A stretch of 42,137 nucleotides of DNA. Source: Prochlorococcus sp. AG-469-F22 (GTDB taxonomy: Bacteria; Cyanobacteriota; Cyanobacteriia; PCC-6307; Cyanobiaceae). A program made the translations under genes and the position numbers. The DNA is taken from the NCBI GenBank assembly GCA_003211655.1, contig QCSC01000003.1, positions 1 through 42,137 on the forward strand. Direction: 5' to 3'. The stretch's first letter is position 1, and the number at the start of each line of letters is the position of its first letter. The notes below the pieces were generated by a model, which was not told the DNA's origin, did no database searches, and saw nothing but the letters and a program-made list of their open reading frames with translations. Positions 23,213-30,806 of the stretch are shown piece after piece.

Positions 23213-23347
23213 TTAAATTAAGATGGATTTGAGTTGATCAAGAATATCAGTACGACTAGAGAATAATTTTGTAAATAATAAATAAACCAAACCTCCCATA
23301 GCAAGTCTTCCGTTTAATTTTTCTAACTGTTTGAATTTCTTAAACAA
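23213..23347 (-). CDS. Minimal high-light-inducible (HLIP-type) protein, TTG start
   Basis: A 44-residue protein. After a basic N-terminus (LFKKFKQLEK) comes LEKLNGRLAMGGLVYLLF, the E-x2-N-G-R-x-A-M chlorophyll-binding helix signature of high-light-inducible proteins and the wider LHC superfamily. A short tail follows (TKLFSSRTDILDQLKSIL). These thylakoid proteins bind chlorophyll and carotenoid and protect photosystems under stress. No ATG is available upstream; TTG at 23347 is the best start. It is shorter than typical HLIPs, having little N-terminal region. Confidence 0.7.
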   Translation of the reverse strand: MFKKFKQLEKLNGRLAMGGLVYLLFTKLFSSRTDILDQLKSILI

Positions 23348-23482
23348 TTTTTTTTTTAATTCTTATTAGAATTTAATAAGTTATATTAAAAAAAAAGTAG
23401 CGGTTGATTCTAAAGATTATTTTATTTGACCAACCAAGGTATATTAGTTTTCGTTAAAAATTTATCTACATAGTGGAGGAGA

Positions 23483-23620
23483 TTAAAGCCACCCTTCTTT
23501 CATTTTTAAATAAAGCTGTTCTGTTTCCGCAGAATAAATATTACTTTCTTGATATGATTGCTGCTGCTGCTGTTGTTGTTGCTGAGTAGAATCAATGTCT
23601 TGAGTTTTAACTTCGCTCAT
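23483..23620 (-). CDS. 45-aa microprotein with a nine-glutamine run
   Basis: Unrecognised. It starts MSEVKTQDIDST, then nine consecutive Gln (mixed CAG/CAA codons, 23557-23583), then a conserved-looking acidic end (YQESNIYSAETEQ, LYLKMKEGWL). The mixed codons argue the run is maintained as protein rather than as a pure DNA repeat, although the four consecutive CAG remain slippage-prone. No membrane segment. It lies between the HLIP-type gene and a 33-residue membrane microprotein on the same strand. Function unknown. Confidence 0.6.
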   Translation of the reverse strand: MSEVKTQDIDSTQQQQQQQQQSYQESNIYSAETEQLYLKMKEGWL

Positions 23621-23743
23621 TTGCCCATTAAAATTTAGTTGTGTTTATTCTCTCATATTTAAAGCTTTTTTTGTTTGTTTGAATTCTTAAATTTTATTTA
23701 AATTTTATTTAATCTGATGTTTCGCCTTCCATTTACAGAGAAA

Positions 23744-23845
23744 TCATTTAGCAGCAGTAGTTTTGGAGTATAGCAATTGAACCTCCCAATATACTATTCC
23801 AAGAAAAATTGCACTTGCAAGAAGAATTTCAGAAATTGTTAGCAT
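23744..23845 (-). CDS. 33-aa single-pass membrane microprotein
   Basis: MLTISEILLASAIFLGIVYW followed by EVQLLYSKTTAAK. It has one hydrophobic helix (about residues 6-20) and a polar C-terminal tail, resembling small thylakoid-complex subunits in layout only. No specific family recognised. ATG start, and it is co-directional with its two small neighbours. Confidence 0.5.
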   Translation of the reverse strand: MLTISEILLASAIFLGIVYWEVQLLYSKTTAAK

Positions 23846-23989
23846 TGATTTATCGTTAGTATTTTAATTTTCGTATCAACTGACACAGAAATCAATAGGT
23901 ACTATATACAAGAAATTTTTATATAAATATTAAGTGGTTAAATTAGGTCTTTGAATATTATAAAATTGAAGTAAATTTAAAATTCTTTC

Positions 23990-24424
23990 GTGGAAAATTC
24001 CATAAACATTTCTATCTTGATCCCCTTGATACCAATGGGTATGGCTTTACTTATATTAATTTTACTAGTAAGTTTCAATAGAACAATAAATAGACTTACT
24101 AAGCCCGTTAGCGCTCTTGCAGTCTTTTCTTTATTGAGTTCTGCTCTGATAAGTACATTCTTATATTTTAAAAAAATTGAAGGCGAAGTATTTTTATCTG
24201 ATTATCTAAAACTCTTTGGGAGTACAAATTTAATACTCCACCTAAATTCTTTAACTGAAAAAATCGGAATATTTTTTGCCGTAATAATCGCAATTGTAAT
24301 TGGAGTGCTCTTTTATAAATTGCCTAGGCGAAAAGGATATGTCTCATTGATTATCGGAATAAGCTTGATTTCTTCCTCAATAATGTTTGCAGTATTTTTT
24401 CTTGATTTTTCAGCCTTAATTTAA
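23990..24424 (+). CDS. NuoL/NdhF N-terminus-like membrane protein
   Basis: A 144-residue protein with four hydrophobic segments (about 8-28, 40-60, 90-108 and 118-140). The opening ISILIPLIPMGMALLILIL and the LxLNSLTEKIGIFF segment resemble the N-terminal about 130 residues of NuoL/NdhF-type proton-pumping subunits. It lacks the antiporter core helices with the essential Lys/Glu, so it is not a pump subunit itself. GTG start at 23990. Its 3' end overlaps the PTOX gene by 4 nt in convergent orientation. The resemblance is modest; it may be only a generic membrane protein. Confidence 0.55.
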   Translation: MENSINISILIPLIPMGMALLILILLVSFNRTINRLTKPVSALAVFSLLSSALISTFLYFKKIEGEVFLSDYLKLFGSTNLILHLNSLTEKIGIFFAVIIAIVIGVLFYKLPRRKGYVSLIIGISLISSSIMFAVFFLDFSALI

Positions 24425-24930
24425 GATTGAGTTATCATCGCTAAGGCTTCATTAAGTTCTTCAACGTGATTAAGTTCCTCTTGCGCAATTTCTTTTATCT
24501 TTTGATCTTCAGGGTGTTCTTTTAGGTATTTTGTATAGGTATTAAATGCATGCTCTTCAATTTTAATATTTACGTCATAAGCATTTCTTGGAGAACAGAA
24601 ATAATAAAAAACCATGATCCAGTAATATACAAGTACAAGGTGCCTTGCTAAAAACCTGTCAATCCAAAACCTGTCTCCTCCTCTTTTCTCCATTTCTTTT
24701 AGGTGCTCCGTCTCATTAATGGCTTGGTAAAAATGTTCTTTCATCAAAAACATTGTGATGTCATTTTTTATTCCAAGTGATTCTTTGAAATGAAGAACAG
24801 ATAGAAAAGCAAAATAAGGAGATCTTGCAATAACTTCTAATACCCAAAATCTCTGTAAATGCCTATCAGAATAAACATAATCAAGGATCTTAACCGTGTT
24901 GTTTAGAATAAATGAATTCAAATTTCTCAT
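24421..24930 (-). CDS. Plastoquinol terminal oxidase (PTOX / alternative oxidase family)
   Basis: A 169-residue diiron carboxylate oxidase that oxidises plastoquinol and reduces oxygen to water. It acts as an electron valve on the photosynthetic chain. Iron ligands are evident: Glu32 in LEVIAR, the NETEH motif (Glu73 and His76), IEEHAF, and QEELNHVEEL with its E-x2-H pair. A tyrosine/tryptophan-rich membrane-association region lies between (LVLVYYWIMVFYY). It is shorter than plant AOX but similar to picocyanobacterial PTOX. Its 3' end overlaps the NuoL-like gene by 4 nt. Confidence 0.92.
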   Translation of the reverse strand: MRNLNSFILNNTVKILDYVYSDRHLQRFWVLEVIARSPYFAFLSVLHFKESLGIKNDITMFLMKEHFYQAINETEHLKEMEKRGGDRFWIDRFLARHLVLVYYWIMVFYYFCSPRNAYDVNIKIEEHAFNTYTKYLKEHPEDQKIKEIAQEELNHVEELNEALAMITQS

Positions 24931-25085
24931 AAAAGCCTTAATCTCTATCTATAAGTATAATTACTTAAATACTAGGTGCTTAAACTTTTAACTAATAATT
25001 AATATTTTTAAAGTTTAAGCAAATCAAAATTTAGTATTGAAAAAAATTTTTTTTAATGCATATTTTAAATAGCTAAATTGTTTAA

Positions 25086-25226
25086 ATGACTTCAAGTGAA
25101 AAGATTGCCAATGCTAAAAAAAGAATTAATGAGTTAGAAAGATTAATTAAATATTGGGATAATTCAAAAGAACAAAATATAAAGAAAATTGATTTTGAAG
25201 TTAATAATGAAAAGATGGCTGCTTAA
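25086..25226 (+). CDS. 46-aa charged helical microprotein
   Basis: MTSSEKIANAKKRINELERL continues into a highly charged, probably coiled-coil helix (IKYWDNSKEQ) and ends NNEKMAA. No family recognised and no membrane segment. ATG start with good coding character. The downstream flank to 25386 holds only a doubtful 28-codon minus-strand ORF. Confidence 0.5.
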   Translation: MTSSEKIANAKKRINELERLIKYWDNSKEQNIKKIDFEVNNEKMAA

Positions 25227-25386
25227 TTTTTTGAGCTTGAATTTACTTCATTAGCTTTCTTATATATCTTTAGTACATTAATTACTTGTTTAATATTCAT
25301 ATCATTCATTTTGACTGATTAGAGCAATTAAACCTATTTTCAAAATTCAGAATTACAAATAATCTAGTTAAATATTAGATTATTTT

Positions 25387-25500
25387 ATGAATACATTTAC
25401 TAACAAATACTTGTTCCCTATAAAGTTACTCCCTTGGATTTTCTGGGTGATCATATCAGTTGTTAGTGTTTATTTATTCTCTAATGCATGGATAAGTTAA
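25387..25500 (+). CDS. 37-aa single-pass membrane microprotein
   Basis: MNTFTNKYLFPIKLLPWIFW then a hydrophobic helix (VIISVVSVYLF) and a short SNAWIS end. Layout is a polar N-terminus plus one transmembrane span, like many small picocyanobacterial membrane proteins. Not recognised. It converges on a 102-residue unknown protein. Confidence 0.5.
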   Translation: MNTFTNKYLFPIKLLPWIFWVIISVVSVYLFSNAWIS

Positions 25501-25515
25501 GGATTAAATGATTTT

Positions 25516-25824
25516 CTAGCTCCTTTTAATCCATTCAGGTGAACCCCCAAACCAGTCAGAAATATCATCTTTATTTGGATTGAAATGATTCTCTCCGTCT
25601 AATCCATCAATTCCTAGCGATTGAATTAGCCCATTAATACCATTTTCGCTTTGTCTTCCATGTCTTCTGATACTATTTGCTTTTTTTAACCAAAGAGATA
25701 TTGTCGAGCTGTGTTTGGCATATTTTTCAACGTATATTCTTTCTTTTAACGAAACTTCTTTATCTAAGGATATTCTTCTAACTATTTCCTGAATTTTTAA
25801 TCTTTTTTGAGTACTTAAAAGCAT
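25516..25824 (-). CDS. Conserved-looking hypothetical protein, 102 aa
   Basis: Soluble basic protein not recognised as any named family. It has a helical N-terminal half (LKIQEIVRRISLDKEV, LKERIYVEKYAKH) and ends in a distinctive DDISDWFGGSPEWIKRS with several aromatics. No signal peptide or membrane span. A 292-nt stretch follows to 26116 in which I see no gene. Confidence 0.7.
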   Translation of the reverse strand: MLLSTQKRLKIQEIVRRISLDKEVSLKERIYVEKYAKHSSTISLWLKKANSIRRHGRQSENGINGLIQSLGIDGLDGENHFNPNKDDISDWFGGSPEWIKRS

Positions 25825-26116
25825 TAGACAATAAATAACTTAATTTTTTTATAGGAGCTTTATGGCAAAATAACTTGTCAATATTAATTTCAAGAAATTT
25901 CTCTATTTAAAAGGGTTTTTAAGGGTATTGGTTATGAATTGCTTAAATTAAAGATTAATTTGTCTTTGATGATACCAAGAAATATATAAAAAACTTATGA
26001 GAGAATTAAGAAAGATAAATAATTTTAATTTTATTTATCAAAATAAAGACTTATAGAATTAATGGGTTGCGAAATGGTATTTTTGTACTACTATTAGTAC
26101 AGATGTATTATTAGAA

Positions 26117-26317
26117 ATGAAAATTTTATCTTCTTCCCCATACGCTACATTTAATCCAAAAGAGTGGAACTCACTTTCAAGAGCTAACTGTAGATTCTCT
26201 AGTACTCCAATAAAAATTAAAAAAAAGTTTTTTAGTAACTTTAAAAATGTAAAATCTACTAAAAATATACAAGAAAATAATAAGCTTCCAAAACAAATAC
26301 AACTTGCCTTCTCGTAA
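26117..26317 (+). CDS. Hypothetical basic protein, 66 aa
   Basis: Unrecognised. It begins MKILSSSPYATFNPKEWNSL and is strongly Lys/Asn rich (IKIKKKFF, NVKSTKNIQENN). It carries no transmembrane segment. The non-random N-terminal half, with aromatic and Pro residues, favours a real gene, but the Lys-rich part could arise from AT-rich DNA. Placed 94 nt before a better-supported gene on the same strand. Confidence 0.4.
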   Translation: MKILSSSPYATFNPKEWNSLSRANCRFSSTPIKIKKKFFSNFKNVKSTKNIQENNKLPKQIQLAFS

Positions 26318-26411
26318 TAAGAAATTTCAACTAATATTCAGTTTTACGAAAAATATTTTAAGAATCCCTATTCTTTGTTAGATTAATAGAAATACAAAAA
26401 AGGTTTTAAAT

Positions 26412-26711
26412 TTGTCTGTAGATCGCGAACTTTTGAAAGAAGTTACTCAAGAACTTTGGAATACGGTTAAAAAGCTAAGGCCAGAAATAGATAGAGAAAC
26501 TCGCCTTCAGCTAGTTTTAAAAGCTTTATTAACTATTGGGGATTTACCAGATCAACTGCAAGCAGCAATGGTAGTAGGGGTTTGTGCCGAAATGGATAAA
26601 AGCGATACTGAAAATGCTGACGGTAATTCAAATACTAAAGAAGAGAGTAATTCCACTTCCGTTGATACTTCTACTGGAAGAAAAGTTTTTAGAAGAAGTT
26701 CTGCAAAATAA
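26412..26711 (+). CDS. Conserved hypothetical protein, 99 aa
   Basis: The N-terminal about 60 residues are a compact helical region (SVDRELLKEVTQELWNTVKK, RETRLQLVLKALLTIGDLP, AAMVVGVCAEMD) that looks well conserved. A low-complexity Ser/Thr/Asn/Glu tail ends in GRKVFRRSSAK. The start is TTG at 26412 (SVDRELL); no ATG precedes the domain. I recall similar proteins in picocyanobacteria without a function. Convergent with the 77-residue membrane protein. Confidence 0.65.
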   Translation: MSVDRELLKEVTQELWNTVKKLRPEIDRETRLQLVLKALLTIGDLPDQLQAAMVVGVCAEMDKSDTENADGNSNTKEESNSTSVDTSTGRKVFRRSSAK

Positions 26712-26730
26712 AAGCTTCTTCTAAAAGAAA

Positions 26731-26964
26731 TTAGCCTTTAACTTTTTTTGATTCGTTTTTAGAGATTTTTAGAAATAGAAAATATGAAATTACTAGTAAA
26801 AGTGGTACAAAGATAGAATGCAAAGTCATCATCAACTCTGTTTGACTCATTCCTATTAGATTTGAATCGTTTGGTAGCTGCTCTGACCAAGTACCAGCTA
26901 AGTGCCAAGCCTGGGGAATAGATAAGAAAAACATATAAAAACTATAAGTAAAAGTTATATTCAA
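26731..26964 (-). CDS. Small two-helix membrane protein, 77 aa
   Basis: Two hydrophobic segments (about residues 3-17 and 47-65) flank a polar loop with HLAGTWSEQLPNDSNLIG. The tail KISKNESKKVKG is positively charged, predicting a cytoplasmic C-terminus. Not recognised. It lies downstream of the carotenoid isomerase-like gene on the same strand, separated by 84 nt. Confidence 0.6.
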   Translation of the reverse strand: MNITFTYSFYMFFLSIPQAWHLAGTWSEQLPNDSNLIGMSQTELMMTLHSIFVPLLLVISYFLFLKISKNESKKVKG

Positions 26965-27048
26965 ATAAAGAATATCATCCTTAAAAAAAATTACTTTTTT
27001 TCTTCTTATTTCTTAACTAAAGATATTTTTTCGACTTTGTCGAATGCT

Positions 27049-28581
27049 TTAAAGATCTATCGTTTTAAGAAGCTTTTTATATTCCTTCTTCCCCATGATT
27101 TTTTCAGCCGCATATGCTCCACTTGCTGAGACAGCAGGTATACCAATTCCGGGGAAAGTACTTGCTCCACAAGTAAGCAAATTTTTAACAGATGTTTTAC
27201 ATCCAGGGAATAGCCCTTTTGTAGCCGATAATGCTGGGCCGTAGCTACCACAATAAGTATTGGTATACTTTTTATGCGTTAAAGGAGTGCCAAGCAATTT
27301 TATCTCAATTCTATTATCTATATCAGGTATTATTTTTCTCAAAGATTTGAGAAATATTGAACATCTTTCCTCTTTAAGTTCTTTGTAAGCTAACTCATTA
27401 GATTTTAAATTCTTCCAAATTTCCCATGGTTCATTGGCAGGAGTATACCCATGCAGGACGTGTTTTCCTTTTGGTGCCATACTCTTATCTAATACAGAAG
27501 GAATTGAGAAAACTGCTACATTTCTTTCTGCAGTAATTCCTCTCTCCCAGTTATCAACGTGTATTGCATGAATTGGTAAATTTTGTAGACCAGAGGCATC
27601 AAAACCTAAATGAATATGAAGAAAAGAACCGCATTTATTAATATCTTTAGCCTTTGGGCTCCATTTTTTTTGGAATTCTTGTGGAACTAATTTTCTGGAA
27701 GTCCAAGCATCAGTATTCATTACGACAAAGTTCGAAATAAAATTGGAACCATTTTCTAAAGTTACACCTGAGGCAATATTTTTACTAAAATTTACAGCTT
27801 CTACTTTAGAAGAAAGAATTAGTTCACCGCCATTTCTTTTGAAAGCATCAACTAGTGCCTTTACTATACTTTCACTTCCTCCCTTTGGATATTCTAAATA
27901 CGATTCAGGTTTAAACCATTCATCAAATAATGTAGCCATCGCAGCAGAATTTGTATCATGCATTGGCATCCCACTTATTAAAAAACTAAGCAAATCAACC
28001 CAGTTTCTAAGGAAAGGATCATTTAGATGACTGTCGACAATATCCCCAAAACCACCATTTAGCTTTGGTAATGATTTTATATTAGGTAAGAATTTAGATG
28101 CTAATTTTATAATCTCTAAAAAATTAATTGTTTCAGGTGAACTAGAGAGGAGCGGGATTTCACTTACTATTCGACTAAGAGGTTTTATCCCTGATACAAA
28201 TGAATCCCACTCATTAACAGACTTTTCACCTCTTAATAATCTTATTCTTTCTTTAAATGGTTCTTGTCCTACTTCCAAATTGAATTCGCCTTCAGGAACA
28301 TTGACATGCCATCCTTGATATTTAATAAGTTCAACCTTTTCGTCAAGTAATCTAAGTATTTGCCCTAAAGGATTGGTCGTAGGCCATTTTCCGATACCAC
28401 TCCATAATGAAGGACCAGATTCAAACTTATAACCTCTTATATTAAAGCTATGCGCTACACCTCCTGGTTGAGAATGAGCTTCAGTTATTAGAACTTTTTT
28501 ACCTGCTAGGGCTAATAAAGAACCGCAACATAAACCCCCAATTCCACTACCTATGATTATTACGTCGTATTTATTCATCAA
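27049..28581 (-). CDS. FAD-dependent carotenoid isomerase / phytoene desaturase-like oxidoreductase
   Basis: A 510-residue flavoprotein of the phytoene desaturase superfamily. The dinucleotide-binding motif is VIIIGSGIGGLCCGSLLALAGKKV followed by EAHSQPGG. The substrate domain has FDEWFKPESYLEYPKGGSESIV. The C-terminal FAD motif is LLTCGASTFPGIGIPAVSASGAYAAEKIMG. This pattern fits the CrtISO/CrtH and CrtO/retinol saturase branch rather than CrtP or CrtQ. Its substrate (prolycopene or another carotenoid/retinoid) cannot be fixed from sequence. Start is the first or second of two Met codons. Confidence 0.85.
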   Translation of the reverse strand: MMNKYDVIIIGSGIGGLCCGSLLALAGKKVLITEAHSQPGGVAHSFNIRGYKFESGPSLWSGIGKWPTTNPLGQILRLLDEKVELIKYQGWHVNVPEGEFNLEVGQEPFKERIRLLRGEKSVNEWDSFVSGIKPLSRIVSEIPLLSSSPETINFLEIIKLASKFLPNIKSLPKLNGGFGDIVDSHLNDPFLRNWVDLLSFLISGMPMHDTNSAAMATLFDEWFKPESYLEYPKGGSESIVKALVDAFKRNGGELILSSKVEAVNFSKNIASGVTLENGSNFISNFVVMNTDAWTSRKLVPQEFQKKWSPKAKDINKCGSFLHIHLGFDASGLQNLPIHAIHVDNWERGITAERNVAVFSIPSVLDKSMAPKGKHVLHGYTPANEPWEIWKNLKSNELAYKELKEERCSIFLKSLRKIIPDIDNRIEIKLLGTPLTHKKYTNTYCGSYGPALSATKGLFPGCKTSVKNLLTCGASTFPGIGIPAVSASGAYAAEKIMGKKEYKKLLKTIDL

Positions 28582-28611
28582 AAATTAAACCCTAAGAAGG
28601 AATCTTAAAGC

Positions 28612-28722
28612 TTAAACAAAAGTATTTGTTGTTGTTGTGATACTAAGAACAACTGCAAGAAAAAATATATAAGGGACAGCCTTAAGTGGAATATGACCTT
28701 GTCTTTTAGAAATGAAATCCAT
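28612..28722 (-). CDS. 36-aa membrane microprotein (MDFISK type)
   Basis: MDFISKRQGHIPLKAVPYIF then a hydrophobic helix (FFLAVVLSI) and a Thr-rich end (TTTTNTFV). One transmembrane span after a basic N-terminus. It starts with MDFI.K, like the 31-residue protein at 36431-36526, so the two may be distant relatives. Lies upstream of the carotenoid isomerase-like gene. Not assigned to a family. Confidence 0.5.
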   Translation of the reverse strand: MDFISKRQGHIPLKAVPYIFFLAVVLSITTTTNTFV

Positions 28723-28877
28723 TTTTCAAAATTAAGTTATGTAAAGATAATAGTTGAAATTTGTTACGAATGTGTGTCCGTGCTCTACTTCCTTAGAAAT
28801 ATTTTGAAATAAAAAAGAAATTTTATTTTATTTTTTTTTAAAACCTTTTTATGATGAATAAAAAATAATATTTAAAA

Positions 28878-29378
28878 ATGACTCTAGATGCAAAAAAAAT
28901 ACCACAATACACAGAAATAAAAGATTTAGAGAGTATTTCTAAAAAAGATGGAAGTGGTATTGAATATGAAGATTTAATAGGAACTTGGAAATTTAATTCC
29001 GTATGGAAGAAAGGCTCAAAAGAAATAGATAATATATCTAGTTCCATTCTTCAAGTATTATCAGCAAAATTACAATTAAAGAAAACTAATTCTCAAAATA
29101 ATATAGTTGATTACGAGATAAAAAATTCAGTTAGTTTTGGGATATTATCGATTATTTTCTGTGGGCAAGCATCATTAAAAGGTCCGAGGCCTCTATTGCC
29201 CTTTTTCTTCGAGAACTTAATAATAAATATTGGAAATTTTACCTTAGTTAATAAACCTTTAAAAAAACCAGAAGAAAAGCAAATGCCTTTTTTCTCTCTA
29301 ATAGCTATCAGTAAAGAAAAAAATTGGATGTGTGCTAGAGGAAGAGGAGGAGGACTCGCAATTTGGATTAAGTCTTGA
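28878..29378 (+). CDS. PAP/fibrillin-like protein, 166 aa
   Basis: A soluble protein with DLIGTWKFNSVWKKGS near residue 33, similar to the LxGxW opening of lipocalin-like and PAP/fibrillin domains. A beta-rich middle follows (GQASLKGPRPLLPFFFENLII) and the end is WMCARGRGGGLAIWIKS. Fibrillins bind lipids or isoprenoids on thylakoids. The assignment is from motif shape and is tentative. It could instead be a conserved cyanobacterial protein without a named fold. Confidence 0.5.
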   Translation: MTLDAKKIPQYTEIKDLESISKKDGSGIEYEDLIGTWKFNSVWKKGSKEIDNISSSILQVLSAKLQLKKTNSQNNIVDYEIKNSVSFGILSIIFCGQASLKGPRPLLPFFFENLIINIGNFTLVNKPLKKPEEKQMPFFSLIAISKEKNWMCARGRGGGLAIWIKS

Positions 29379-29382
29379 TCTT

Positions 29383-29598
29383 TTAGTGATATTCACCAGG
29401 GTGATCAACTTTTCTGACGGTAACTTTATCCACTTTTTGGCCATTAAATCTTAAAAGATCATCACCAGAGAAACTATATCCAAGTCTTTGAGCAATAAGT
29501 GCTACATCATCTGCAGTTGCAGAAGAGGTAACCTCTTTTCTTAAATTATCTTCTGACTGCATTTGTTTTAAAAATTTTCTAATTTCAGAGAAACTCAT
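29383..29598 (-). CDS. Nif11-domain protein
   Basis: A 71-residue protein matching the Nif11 N-terminal domain: FSEIRKFLKQMQSEDNLRKEV, TADDVALIAQRLGYSFSGDDLL. In marine picocyanobacteria this domain forms the leader of prochlorosin-type lanthipeptides, but stand-alone Nif11 proteins of unknown role also exist. Here the C-terminus is short (FNGQKVDKVTVRKVDHPGEYH), has no Gly-Gly cleavage motif and no Cys. No lanthipeptide synthetase is nearby. It is therefore probably a stand-alone member rather than a peptide precursor. Convergent with the preceding gene by 4 nt. Confidence 0.8.
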   Translation of the reverse strand: MSFSEIRKFLKQMQSEDNLRKEVTSSATADDVALIAQRLGYSFSGDDLLRFNGQKVDKVTVRKVDHPGEYH

Positions 29599-29696
29599 TT
29601 TAGAGATTACGTATACTTTTATATTAAAGCCTTAGAAAAAAATTAAATTGTTTTTTGCAAAGACCAATAAAACTAAATAAACACTATATTAGATGT

Positions 29697-30017
29697 ATGA
29701 CTTACTTATTTTTATATGTAGTTGGGATAGTCTTGATATGGTGGATATATCGTGTCGGTTGGGTTGAGGCTTTGAAAACAGTAATTAAAGTTTTAGTTCC
29801 TTCAATTCTTATAATTTTATTTAATATCAAAGCAGGAAGATTACTGTTCAAAAATCCTTTAGTTGGATTATTGAGTGCTTTACCAACTTCAATTTTTATT
29901 TATAGGGGTTCCCTTCCAGTCGTGGCATCTATTAATAACTGGATTGATACTAAAAGAAGCAAATATGAAGAATCCAAAGACGTAATTGATACCGATTCAA
30001 TTCCTCTAGATGATTAA
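29697..30017 (+). CDS. Small membrane protein of unknown function, ~106 aa
   Basis: From the ATG at 29697 it reads MTYLFLYVVGIVLIWWIYRV, then two further hydrophobic segments (TVIKVLVPSILIILF; NPLVGLLSALPTSIFIY) and an acidic tail (DVIDTDSIPLDD). A longer reading from a TTG at 29655 adds a basic 14-residue extension and is less likely. Not recognised. Convergent with the 135-residue gene by 9 nt. Confidence 0.6.
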   Translation: MTYLFLYVVGIVLIWWIYRVGWVEALKTVIKVLVPSILIILFNIKAGRLLFKNPLVGLLSALPTSIFIYRGSLPVVASINNWIDTKRSKYEESKDVIDTDSIPLDD

Positions 30018-30026
30018 TGTTTTAAG

Positions 30027-30434
30027 CTAGTCAAATCCCAGAAATAATTCTTTGTGTACTACAAGAACATCAAATAAAGATGTTCCATGGGAAGGACTTA
30101 TTGGGATATTATCTACATTTAATGCCTCTGCACAAATTAGATGTCCATCCCATCTTGTATTATGTTCACTCATTCGGATTGACCAATCAATTACTTTTTT
30201 AAAGTGCTCAGGCATCTCAGATCCAATTTTTCTGCATATTTGGCAAAGATTTGTAAGAAGGGGCGGTTTGGATGGCCTTTTTAAATCTTTAACAAGACTT
30301 GGTTGTGTAAATACACTGGTGTATCTGATGTAGTCAATTAATTCATAATCTTCATCTGAAAGTTCTGCTTTATTCAATGCTATTTCAAATTCTTCTACAG
30401 GGGTAATTGGCCTCTTAATTATCTCATTTTTCAT
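30027..30434 (-). CDS. Conserved-looking hypothetical protein, 135 aa
   Basis: From the ATG at 30434 the protein begins MKNEIIKRPITPVEEFEIAL. A longer frame extends upstream inside tatA but encodes AT-rich Lys/Asn sequence and is rejected. Features include NLCQICRKIG (a CxxC pair), a Trp- and His-containing middle (VIDWSIRMSEHNTRWDGHLI) and EALNVDNIPISPSHG. No membrane span. It overlaps the tatA stop by 11 nt, implying coupled translation. Function unknown. Confidence 0.7.
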   Translation of the reverse strand: MKNEIIKRPITPVEEFEIALNKAELSDEDYELIDYIRYTSVFTQPSLVKDLKRPSKPPLLTNLCQICRKIGSEMPEHFKKVIDWSIRMSEHNTRWDGHLICAEALNVDNIPISPSHGTSLFDVLVVHKELFLGFD

Positions 30435-30714
30435 TATTATCTGATTCTGATAAATCCTTTTCCTCTGGTTCTTTAGTAACTTGGTCGAGATCATTGGTAA
30501 ATTTTTTCTGAGGAGATTTTGGTAAATTTTCGCTCTCTGGCTCATTAATTACTTGATCTATCTCGTTTTGAAATTCATTCGATGCTTTTTTTAAGCTTTT
30601 TAATGTTTTGCCAAGTTGTTTTCCTAATTCTGGTAATTTCTTGGGACCAAAAATTAATAGAGCTAGAATTAAAATTACTGTTACTTCTGGTAAACCTACC
30701 CCAAAGATATTCAT
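30424..30714 (-). CDS. tatA: Twin-arginine translocase subunit TatA
   Basis: A 96-residue TatA/B-family protein. It has a short N-terminal transmembrane helix (MNIFGVGLPEVTVILILALL), the FGPKKLPELGKQLGKTLKSLKKA hinge and amphipathic helix, and an acidic low-complexity tail (about residues 50-96). It builds the Tat pore for export of folded proteins to thylakoid lumen and periplasm. The FGPKKLPELG motif is diagnostic. The tail contains an imperfect internal repeat (DQVINEPESENLP / DQVTKEPEEKDLS). Confidence 0.92.
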   Translation of the reverse strand: MNIFGVGLPEVTVILILALLIFGPKKLPELGKQLGKTLKSLKKASNEFQNEIDQVINEPESENLPKSPQKKFTNDLDQVTKEPEEKDLSESDNNEK

Positions 30715-30806
30715 GATAGAAGTCTATTTAATTCATTATTAAAATCTAATATTAATATAATCTAATGATTTGAAAATATCATTTTATAAACTCGCTTTGT
30801 TACTCT

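Noticed and set aside
25223-25309. A 28-codon minus-strand ORF starting MNDMNIKQVINVLK
   Set aside because: Very short, overlaps the end of the plus-strand 46-residue gene and has no distinguishing feature; chance in AT-rich DNA is likely.
25825-26116. Possible gene in the 292-nt gap
   Set aside because: Only a 19-codon ORF and AT-rich sequence were found; no hairpin with a clear U-tract.
30434-30545. N-terminal extension of the 135-residue gene into tatA
   Set aside because: The extension lies inside the tatA frame, is Lys/Asn-rich and lacks the character of the downstream protein; the ATG at 30434 is better.
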